DNA of 64,000 nucleotides from Putridiphycobacter roseus (lineage in GTDB: Bacteria; Bacteroidota; Bacteroidia; Flavobacteriales_D; Crocinitomicaceae), in assembly GCF_003234935.1 (NCBI RefSeq), contig NZ_QKSB01000002.1, forward strand, positions 62,001-126,000. The letters run 5' to 3'. Both the position numbers and the translations under genes were made by a program. Below are positions 50,132 through 58,900 of this stretch, piece by piece (positions within the stretch are counted from its first letter, which is position 1; every line of letters begins with the position of its first letter). The notes under the pieces were generated by a model. The model was not told where the DNA came from and did no database searches. It saw only the letters and a list, made by a program, of their open reading frames with translations.

Positions 50132-52537
50132 TTAAAAAGTCACTTTAATACCAAGAATAAAGTTTCTTCCAGCTGCCGTAATCCCAGAAGAAAACGGTCG
50201 ATATCTCTGGTCAGTAATATTTTCAAGACCAGCATTTATCGTAAACCGATCATCAAAGGCATACATTGCTTTAAAATTGAGGGTATACCAAGCAGGGGCA
50301 TACGGGTTTCCATTGCTATCTTTAGCATATAAATAATCTTTAGCTTGTTCACTAATTGGCAGGTTTTCGTATGATTTTTCCGCCATGTATTCGCTATAAA
50401 TTTGTAAACTCAAGTCGCCTCTTTTCAAATTCAACCTGGTCAAACCAAAAGTAGGTGCTGCATGTCTTGAAGGACTCACACTACCGTCATCCAATTCTTC
50501 TTCTCCAATTTGGTAATTAATTTTTGACTGTAAACTAAAACCAGACCCCAGCATTAATTCTACGCTAAATTGAAAACCATACACACTGGCAAAAGCTGCA
50601 TTTTGGATTGCTTGTACTTTACTAAGCTCTCCCGCATACATGATACTGTCTAAACCACCTAAAGTATAATCTCTTCTCACCATAGCATTGGTTAGGTAAG
50701 TATAAAACCCTGTCAAGTCGACTTTTAAAAAGCTACCAAAAACTTTGGTAATATTCACATCAGCATTATAGGCATACTCTGCGCTTAAATTAGAGTTTGG
50801 TACCACTACCGCGCCAGGTTCCGAATCGAAAACCTTTCCAATATCGTCCACATTAGGGGCTCTAAACCCAGTAGATAAATTGGCACTCAACACCAACTTG
50901 TGATTGGCTTTATAAACCATCCCCGCACTTCCTGTTAATGCACCATTTTGCGTGTTTGTTTCTGTAAATGGAATGGGATAAAAACTTGTATCAAAGGTCG
51001 CATTTACGTCAAAATAACTGTACCTAATTCCACCTTGAAACAAAAGTTTTTCATTTAAATAGAATTGGTTATTGATGTAAGCACCAATAGAAGTCCAAGT
51101 AGCTTGTGGATATCGCGCCGGTCCAATTGTAGATACCTGCGTAGAAATATCAGTTAAAACACCGGAAGAGGAAACTTGATTTAAGATATATTCAGCACCA
51201 TAAAATAATTGGTTTCTTTTTCCAAGTGATTTATTGAAATCAATATTTCCAGAATAGGCATACACCTCTTCCAGATTAATCTCTCTTTCCACGGCATTAA
51301 AATTTCTAGAAATTCTACTCTCTTGAAAATATTGTTGCGCCACCCGCATATTCATTTGATCATATAATTTATTATTGCCTTGGTGCACAATATTTAAATT
51401 ATTCATTTGCCAAATCTGCGGACCATAATTCCATTCACCGTATCGAGGCAATCCATCTTTAAGCTGAATATGTCTATCGTAACGGGCATATTCCGAACTT
51501 TCAGCATAATGCATACCTAATTCAAAGTCCCATTTTTTACTGGGTTTAAATCTAATTTTTTGCATTAGGTTTATTTGATTGTAACCAGAAGGGGTTTGTA
51601 CTTTTGGGTCTTCATTATTTACCATTACATCTACTTCTCCAATTCTTTGCACATAAAAAGGTCTTAAATAATCCTCAGGCCCATAGCTACCCATTTTTTG
51701 ATCGCCATATTGCGTAGAAGAGATACTAGTTACAGCGGCCCATTTTTTCCAAGCCAAGTTCAAGTCAAAGTGACCTGTTTTTTCTTGATTTGCGGTAGAA
51801 ACGCGAGAAAGTGCCGTACCAGACACTTCAAAATCATCATGTAAGGCCAATTTCGGCATTAGCGTTTGAAAACTCATCACGCCACCAATCGCGTCACTTC
51901 CATAGATTACAGAACCCGGACCAAACAAAATTTCCGTATGGGCTATTGCAAAAGGGTCTAATGAAATTACATTTTGAATATTTCCACTTCTAAAAATAGC
52001 AGTATTCATTCTTACCCCGTCCACACTATACAGTAATCGATTAGTGGAAAAACCTCTAATCATAGGACTACCACCACCCAACTGACTTTTTTGAATAAAT
52101 ACGTCTCCAGAACTGCCCAAAAGATCAGCTGCAGTTTGGGGTGCAGCAAGTTTTGCTTCCCTTGGTGAAATACTCGTCACTTTAAATGGAATATCTCTTA
52201 CATTCTGATGCCATCTGGAAGAAGAAACGACTACTTCATCCGAAGAAAAAGCAAGATCTTTCATCAAAACTTGAAAGTGTAATGACTTCAAACTATCGTA
52301 GCTACATACCATGCGCTCGTAGCCTAATAAAATTAATTCAATTTTAGCAGCTCCTATATAGCTAGAAATATCCGCCTCCCCTATTTTGTTTGTACTTGTA
52401 AATTCATTAGGGTTACTTTTAATAATGGCAACTTGTGATAAAGGACTTCCAGTTGCGCTGTCCTTAATGGTAATAATTTGGGCGTTCACTATACTGGTTA
52501 AACCCAACCACCACATCAATAAAATTGTTTTTTTCAT
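50132..52537 (-). CDS. TonB-dependent receptor, haem/haemoprotein type
   Basis: Outer-membrane receptor of 801 residues. Signal peptide MKKTILLMWWLGLTSIVNAQ, then a carboxypeptidase-like domain (about 20-100), then the plug with VTSISPREAKLAAPQTAADLLG, GGGSPMIRGFSTNRLLYSVD and FGPGSVIYGSDAIGGVMSF. The 'SPMIRGF-x-x-NRLLYSVDGVRMN' pattern is typical of the haemoglobin/haem receptor branch. The barrel ends GRNFILGIKVTF. The substrate is inferred from this resemblance only; siderophores remain possible. A one-pass protein gene lies upstream on the same strand (60-base gap with a hairpin), which suggests they are expressed together. No Fur-type palindrome was spotted upstream. Confidence 0.85.
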   Translation of the reverse strand: MKKTILLMWWLGLTSIVNAQIITIKDSATGSPLSQVAIIKSNPNEFTSTNKIGEADISSYIGAAKIELILLGYERMVCSYDSLKSLHFQVLMKDLAFSSDEVVVSSSRWHQNVRDIPFKVTSISPREAKLAAPQTAADLLGSSGDVFIQKSQLGGGSPMIRGFSTNRLLYSVDGVRMNTAIFRSGNIQNVISLDPFAIAHTEILFGPGSVIYGSDAIGGVMSFQTLMPKLALHDDFEVSGTALSRVSTANQEKTGHFDLNLAWKKWAAVTSISSTQYGDQKMGSYGPEDYLRPFYVQRIGEVDVMVNNEDPKVQTPSGYNQINLMQKIRFKPSKKWDFELGMHYAESSEYARYDRHIQLKDGLPRYGEWNYGPQIWQMNNLNIVHQGNNKLYDQMNMRVAQQYFQESRISRNFNAVEREINLEEVYAYSGNIDFNKSLGKRNQLFYGAEYILNQVSSSGVLTDISTQVSTIGPARYPQATWTSIGAYINNQFYLNEKLLFQGGIRYSYFDVNATFDTSFYPIPFTETNTQNGALTGSAGMVYKANHKLVLSANLSTGFRAPNVDDIGKVFDSEPGAVVVPNSNLSAEYAYNADVNITKVFGSFLKVDLTGFYTYLTNAMVRRDYTLGGLDSIMYAGELSKVQAIQNAAFASVYGFQFSVELMLGSGFSLQSKINYQIGEEELDDGSVSPSRHAAPTFGLTRLNLKRGDLSLQIYSEYMAEKSYENLPISEQAKDYLYAKDSNGNPYAPAWYTLNFKAMYAFDDRFTINAGLENITDQRYRPFSSGITAAGRNFILGIKVTF

Positions 52538-52540
52538 ATA

Positions 52541-52600
52541 ATTTTTAAAAATTCGTACTCACAAGCACACTACTTCGCGTGCTTCTATTTTTAAAAATTA
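52541..52600. repeat. ATTTTTAAAAATT pair flanking a small hairpin
   Basis: ATTTTTAAAAATT occurs at 52541-52553 and again at 52587-52599. Each copy is nearly self-palindromic. Between them AAGCAC (52563-52568) and GTGCTT (52579-52584) form a short hairpin. The element fills the gap between the one-pass protein gene and the TonB receptor gene. Confidence 0.5.
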
Positions 52601-53149
52601 GGCATTGGGTGGCGGAGGAGCTGGTCCTAAAATATGATAATTATAAAAACTTTTTATAAAAAATACATTTGCAGTACAAACGGAGTCCCGACAATGAACA
52701 GCACTCCCCATTTTGTTTTTAATAAAATAATCTAGTTTGAGGTTATTTTTCTTCTGCTTTTGCTTTTGTTCTTCATCATCTACATCATAAATTAATTTAC
52801 CGATAAACTTATACCATCTTCTATTTAATTTAGATTCTTTAGTATCATGAAAACAAGTGTATTGAACAGAATCTTTAATTATTTGACTAGCAACAATATC
52901 ATACATTTCGCCTAAATACTCAAATTCATGTGCGTGTTTCCAGTTGAGTTTCTCTTGGCTATCTGCTTTAGAAAAAGTAAAAGTAATGAGTGCTTCCGGT
53001 GCGAATCCTTGTTGAATTTTTTCTAAGACACTCGATTTAATACTAGTCCTTTCTAGAGTGTACCAAGCACAAAACCCTAAAATAAACAACAATGGAAGCA
53101 ATACGAAGAACCGTATAAAACCATTTTTATGTTGTCGAATAAACTGCAT
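52598..53149 (-). CDS. One-pass membrane protein, unknown function
   Basis: Protein of 183 residues that I do not recognise. A basic N-terminus (MQFIRQHKNGFIR) is followed by one transmembrane helix (about 14-30, FFVLLPLLFILGFCAWYTL), placing the rest in the periplasm. The soluble part is rich in Lys, Asp and Tyr, has four cysteines after the membrane segment (TCFHDT, HCRDSVC and none in the tail; the fourth Cys lies in the helix) and ends in a proline run, PAPPPPNA. It sits 60 bases upstream of a TonB-dependent receptor gene on the same strand, so a helper role in uptake of that ligand is possible but unproven. Confidence 0.6.
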   Translation of the reverse strand: MQFIRQHKNGFIRFFVLLPLLFILGFCAWYTLERTSIKSSVLEKIQQGFAPEALITFTFSKADSQEKLNWKHAHEFEYLGEMYDIVASQIIKDSVQYTCFHDTKESKLNRRWYKFIGKLIYDVDDEEQKQKQKKNNLKLDYFIKNKMGSAVHCRDSVCTANVFFIKSFYNYHILGPAPPPPNA

Positions 53150-53435
53150 AAATCACTTTTTCTAGAAATCCAAAAATAGTGAAATAATACCAGTAAACAC
53201 GAGAATATAGACGGTAACCTGAAACTAACCAATTGATTATTTATTAATCTTTATTTGATTAGATTTTAACCATTTGTAGTTCAACGCATTACATGAAACT
53301 ATTTAAATTATTGTAATATAGTACATTAAGTTTAACATATTTTATTTAACTTTATTACAAACAACACTTATCAAATAGCTATTCAGTCAATTTAATTTAC
53401 CTTACAAATACTATTTGATACTAAAACTAAAGATT

Positions 53436-54974
53436 ATGTTAGCGAAGACATTTGGAAGCGCCGTTTACGGTATTGAAGCAATTCCCATTACCGTTGAAAC
53501 CAATATTGGGAGAGGAATTAATTTTTATTTAGTCGGCTTACCTGACAACGCAGTAAAGGAGAGTCACCAAAGAATAAAGGCGGCTTTTGCCAACAATGGT
53601 TTTAAATTTCCAGGCAAAGAAATTACAATTAATATGGCACCAGCCGACATTAGAAAAGAGGGTTCTGCCTATGATTTAACTATTGCAATAGGCATTTTAG
53701 CAGCGAGTGGACAAATTAGCGCCACAACCATCAAAGATTATATCATTATGGGAGAGCTTTCTTTAGATGGTGGTTTAAGAGGGATTAAAGGTGCCTTACC
53801 CATTGCAATTCGGGCAAAGGAAAACAAATATAAAGGAGTAATACTACCAAAACAGAATGCACAAGAGGCCGCCATAGTAAATGGCATTGAAGTAATAGGC
53901 GTTGAAAACCTACAGGATTTAGTAATGCATTTCAATGGAGAAAGTATTATTATGCCCGAGGTATTAAAAATAACAGACCAGCAATTAAAAAATCAATGGG
54001 ATTATTCGGTTGATTTTTCGGATGTAAAAGGGCAAGAAAATGTGAAACGGGCTATGGAGATTGCAGCAAGTGGTGGACACAACATTTTATTGGTCGGACC
54101 GCCAGGTTCTGGCAAAACTATGCTAGCAAAAAGAATCTCCACTATTCTACCACCCCTTTCTTTAAATGAAGCTATTGAGACCACCAAAATTCATTCTGTG
54201 GCAGGACTAGTCAGCGCCAACAGTGGCATTGTGACTACTCGTCCATTTAGAAGTCCCCACCATACCATTTCAGACGTGGCCTTAGTTGGCGGAGGCTCAA
54301 ACCCTAAACCTGGTGAAATCTCTTTGGCGCACAACGGCATATTATTTCTAGATGAATTACCAGAATACAAAAGACAAGTATTGGAGGTAATGCGTCAACC
54401 TTTAGAGGATAGAGTTGTGACCATATCTCGTGCAAAAATGAGTGTGGAATATCCGGCTGGTTTCATGTTAGTAGCCTCTATGAATCCTTCACCAAGTGGC
54501 AATTTTTATGATCCAGACGACCCGAATTCAGACCCCGAATATGTTGTAAAAAGATATTTAAATCGCATCTCCGGTCCATTGATGGATAGAATTGACTTAC
54601 ACATTGAAGTCCCAGCAGTAAGATTTGATGAATTAACACAAAAGGAAAAAGGGGAATCTAGCGCAGACATTCGGGAAAGAGTAATTGCCGCTAGAGATTT
54701 ACAATCTAACCGTTTTAAGGAGTTAAATGGCATTTATTACAATGCCCAAATGACAGCCAAAATGATTGAAAAGTATTGTCAAATAGACGACAATGGTAAT
54801 CGATTATTGAAGCTTGCTATGGACAAGATGGGCTTATCGGCCCGTTCTTACGCTCGGATTTTAAAAGTAGCCCGTACCATTGCAGATCTTGCAGGTTCAG
54901 AAAGTATTTTATCGGCACATATAGCCGAAGCAATACAATACAGAACTTTAGACCGCAATGGTATGTTAGCTTAG
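53436..54974 (+). CDS. comM: YifB/ComM family AAA ATPase (Mg-chelatase-like)
   Basis: ATPase of 512 residues. The N-terminal ChlI-like (Lon-protease-like) domain opens LAKTFGSAVYGIEAIPITVE and has GINFYLVGLPDNAVKESHQR. The AAA core has Walker A in LLVGPPGSGKTMLAKR, the FRSPHHTISDVALVGGG segment, Walker B in GILFLDELPEY, and the C-terminal part LSARSYARILKVARTIADL. In Vibrio, ComM is a hexameric helicase that drives branch migration during natural transformation; the family occurs far beyond competent species. The start is ATG 53436, because the earlier in-frame TTG at 53415 adds nothing conserved. The 265 bases upstream hold only promoter-like AT-rich sequence. Confidence 0.92.
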   Translation: MLAKTFGSAVYGIEAIPITVETNIGRGINFYLVGLPDNAVKESHQRIKAAFANNGFKFPGKEITINMAPADIRKEGSAYDLTIAIGILAASGQISATTIKDYIIMGELSLDGGLRGIKGALPIAIRAKENKYKGVILPKQNAQEAAIVNGIEVIGVENLQDLVMHFNGESIIMPEVLKITDQQLKNQWDYSVDFSDVKGQENVKRAMEIAASGGHNILLVGPPGSGKTMLAKRISTILPPLSLNEAIETTKIHSVAGLVSANSGIVTTRPFRSPHHTISDVALVGGGSNPKPGEISLAHNGILFLDELPEYKRQVLEVMRQPLEDRVVTISRAKMSVEYPAGFMLVASMNPSPSGNFYDPDDPNSDPEYVVKRYLNRISGPLMDRIDLHIEVPAVRFDELTQKEKGESSADIRERVIAARDLQSNRFKELNGIYYNAQMTAKMIEKYCQIDDNGNRLLKLAMDKMGLSARSYARILKVARTIADLAGSESILSAHIAEAIQYRTLDRNGMLA

Positions 54975-54978
54975 TTTT

Positions 54979-55950
54979 TTAAAATGAGCGAGGCGAAAAT
55001 TGGATTGAAAACTCCAATGCCCCTTTGTTATTATTAAATTCTTTAATTCCTGAAGTAGTAATATCGTAAGTAGTTACAAAAGTCATGTTTTTATATTCCA
55101 CACCAAAGCCAGCTACAAAAGCATCTTTAACACGGTAATATAAAAGACCTTTTATGGTCGTATTTGTTGCTACATCTACTCGGTAATTAAAGTCAGATCC
55201 AAAGTAATACTCACTTGCGCTACCTTGCCATTGATTTCTCATTTTAACTTCCATATTAAACTCTTCTGTATATTTAATATAAACCCCACCATGTAAAACA
55301 AACCTTCTTGGTAATCTAGCCGCTTTTTCATCTGTAGATTCCAAAAATTCTTGTTTAGGGCTACTGATATGAAACACAGAAAAACCACCATAAGGTTTCA
55401 CATTTGAGAAGCCCCCTTTTCCATAATATTTATAGTAAACACCAAAGTTAAATTCGGGAACAAACTTACTTAATTTAACCAAGTTTTCTTGACTTGAAAT
55501 ATCCGGATTAAACCCACCACTTTGGTATTGGTTGTTAAAAGTCAAGTCTCTATCATTAATATTATTATTGATAAAGCCAGCTTGTAAACCAGTGGTGATG
55601 ATGTATTTTTTATTCGACAATTTGGTTACTGTATAAGCACCAGATAGAACCAAGTTAAATTCATTATAAACTTTAGCTCCATCAAAATTTGAAATATAGC
55701 CACCCACGCCCCATCTTCTATTAATCGGCATTTCGTAGCTCATATTAAAATTGGAAAAAGGTTTATTTGCTAACGCTCTCCATTGGTTTCGATACAATAC
55801 ACTTGACTTGTAACTTCTTTTCTTAAATTTCCCGGTCATTGCAGGGTTTAAACTCACAGGGGAGACATCAAATTGAGAAAAATGATAATCTTGAGCCATT
55901 CCAACATTCAGGAAGAAAAAGCTAATCATTACAGTATATATATTTTTCAT
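54979..55950 (-). CDS. PorP/SprF family T9SS-associated outer-membrane protein
   Basis: Outer-membrane barrel protein of 323 residues from ATG 55950 (signal peptide MKNIYTVMISFFFLNVGMAQ; an in-frame ATG at 55959 precedes it). Family marks are DYHFSQFDVSPVSLNPAMTG, VLYRNQWRALANKPFSNFNMSYE in part (positions 50-72), and GGYISNFDGAKV; it ends FSIQFSPRSF. PorP/SprF proteins anchor or help export large surface proteins with gliding-type C-terminal domains, and are usually encoded next to their client. Here the 1655-residue repeat protein lies 18 bases upstream on the same strand, a typical pairing. This one is therefore predicted to serve that client specifically. Confidence 0.88.
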   Translation of the reverse strand: MKNIYTVMISFFFLNVGMAQDYHFSQFDVSPVSLNPAMTGKFKKRSYKSSVLYRNQWRALANKPFSNFNMSYEMPINRRWGVGGYISNFDGAKVYNEFNLVLSGAYTVTKLSNKKYIITTGLQAGFINNNINDRDLTFNNQYQSGGFNPDISSQENLVKLSKFVPEFNFGVYYKYYGKGGFSNVKPYGGFSVFHISSPKQEFLESTDEKAARLPRRFVLHGGVYIKYTEEFNMEVKMRNQWQGSASEYYFGSDFNYRVDVATNTTIKGLLYYRVKDAFVAGFGVEYKNMTFVTTYDITTSGIKEFNNNKGALEFSIQFSPRSF

Positions 55951-55968
55951 ATTTATCATTTTTAGGGA

Positions 55969-58900
55969 TTATTTAAGGATTGAAATACTACCAGAGAAAC
56001 TATACACCTCACCTGCTTCCATTTCGGCATAAACAGTATATACATAATCTCCAGGAGGCATTAATTTACCTTTCCAAGTTCCATCCCATCCTAAGTCCTG
56101 GGTGTTAGACTCAAACAACAAGTTACCCCAGTTGTTATACACTTTTAAATTAACTGTTTTAAATGGGCCACCACGTACTAGTAACTCATCATTCTCTTGA
56201 TCACCATTCGGTGAAAAACCAGACGGCACAGCTGGCGGGAACACACCATTTTCGTTTACATTAACTGTTTTCATTATCGTATCAGAACAACCCAATGCGT
56301 TAATAACAATTTGAGTTACAGCATAGGCACCTACACTGTTATAAGTATAAGTCGGATTTTGTAGTGTACTGGTATCATTAAATGCGCCAAAGTTCCAATC
56401 AAACTTCACTGCATCTATAGAAAAGTCAGTAAAAGTAACTAATTCACCAATTAAAGGTTCAGCAGGTAAGAAGTCAAACCCAGCAGTTGGTCCATTTTCT
56501 ACTTCAACAGATTGCGTCAAACTATATTCACAGCCTAAAGAAGAAGTTACTTTTAATTTCACATCATAGATACCAGCAGCATCATAAATATGGATTGGAT
56601 TTTGTGAAGCGGAAGAATCAGCATCTCCAAACTCCCAGGCCCAATTTGCTATCGCACCAGTCATTATTAAAGTAGTATCGTTCAATTGCATTGGATTTCC
56701 ATTACAAGCTGCTGAATTTGTAAATCCAACACTTAAAGGAACCACCACATTTACTAGAAGTGTATCTGCGGATTCGGCACAATAAGTAGCACCAGAAGTC
56801 ATGAATGACAATTCAAAACTACCAGCTACGATATCAAAAGCACTTGGTAAGATATCCGTTCCGGCATCTACAACTGGCATTGGTGTTATAGTAACGGTAA
56901 ACATATCATTACCTGCGTTACAACTATTTGCTGTTAGAATAATGTCCACAGTACCATTTGCAATATCGAAGGCACTAGGAATATAAGTTGCATTTAAAGT
57001 AGAATCATTTGGAGTAAAGACACCTGTACCAGTTGTTGACCAGTAACCATCTACTGCTCCACCAGTAATAACCCCATTTAAAGAAACATTTGAATTATTA
57101 CCACAAACAGTTAAGTCTGCACCTGCAGCAGCAAAACCTGCTGGTAAAATCGTCACCGTCATGTCATCACTAACAGGTAAACAATTGGCATTATTAGTAG
57201 AAGTTAAAGTTAAGACAAAAACCCCACTTAATGAATCTGCAGTACTTGGTATATAAGTAGCATTTAAACTTGTATTATTAGGAGAGAAAGAACCTGTACC
57301 ACTAGTTGACCATGTTCCAGTATTTGTAATCCCTGCAATAGAGCCAGATAAACTAACTAATAAATTATCTACACAAATTGTCTGGTCACTTCCAGCATTT
57401 ACAATTGGATTTGGATTAATAATTACCAGTACACTATCTTTTTCCACATTACAATTACCTACACCGGTTGTCGTTAAAACTAATTGCACTTGACCAGCAG
57501 TAACCTCTCCACTTGAAGGAGTATATACAGCATTTAAATCAGTATTATTTGGAGAATAAGAGCCACTACCGCCACTCCATATTCCTCCTGTTGCGATAGA
57601 CACAAGACCACTTAAATTTGCTGCAGTATTATTTTCACAAACATTGATATCTAATCCAGCATCTGCAGTTGGTGCAGCTGTAAAGTTAATCGTCATTTGA
57701 TCATTTTCAGGATTACAAGCACCATTCCCTGTAGAAGTTAGCGTTAATACTAAACTACCGGAAGCAATTTCACTAGTAGTAGGAGAATAAACTGCATTTA
57801 AAGCATTGTTACTAGGTGTAAAAACACCTAAACCGCCAGTCCAAGTCCCGCCACTCGCTAGGAGTACACTACCATTCAAACTCACATCCGCGTTATTACC
57901 ACAAACAGTTTGGTCGACACCAGCATTCACGGTTGGTGAATCCGTTATTACAATATTTACATTATCAGTCCCTGCGCTACAAGCACCATTCCCTGTTGAA
58001 CTCAAAGTTAAGGTAACCGAGCCAGCAGTAATTTCAGCATTAGTTGGTGTATAAGTCGCATTCAAATCAGAAGCACTAGAAAAGAAAGCACCTGCTCCAC
58101 CAGACCAAACACCGCCAGTTGCCACTTGAACAGAACCACCTAAGTTAACCGTAGGATTATTTGCACAAGACGTTAAATTTGGACCAGCATTTACAATTGG
58201 ATTAGGATTAATCGTAATGACCACATCATCAGATTCCGCAATACAATTTCCATTACCGGTTGATTCCAATGTTAAAGTAACCGAGCCAGCAGTAATTTCA
58301 CCAGCAGTTGGTGTATAAGTAGCTGTTAAACTACTATTAGATGGAGAAAAAGATCCTGCACCACCTAACCAAACGCCACCACCAGCGCCAACAATACTAC
58401 CTGAAAGGGCTACCCCTGCATTATTTGCACACACTGCTACATCTGTACCAGCATTTACCGTCGGTGCAGCGGTATAATTTAAGATCAAATTATCAGTCAC
58501 TGTATTACAGTCACCATTTCCAGTGGAAGATAAAGTCAAGGTAATACTACCAGAAGCAATTTCAGAAACTGTAGGTGTATAAATGGTATTCAAATTTGAG
58601 TTACTAGGTGCAAACACACCAAGTCCACCGGTCCAAACCCCTCCAGTAGCAATAGTTAAAGAACCATTCAATGTTGCATTGGCATTATTTTCACATAATG
58701 TTTGGTCTAACCCTGCATTGATTGTAGGTGCACTAGTAAAAGTAATGGATACATTATCTGAAACTGCATTACAATCACCATTACCAACACTCGTTAAAGT
58801 AAGGGTTACATTTCCTAAAGCAATTTCAGCTGGAGTTGCTGTATATACAGCATTTAAAGCATTTGCATTTGGAGAAAAGGTACCTGCTCCACCAGTCCAA

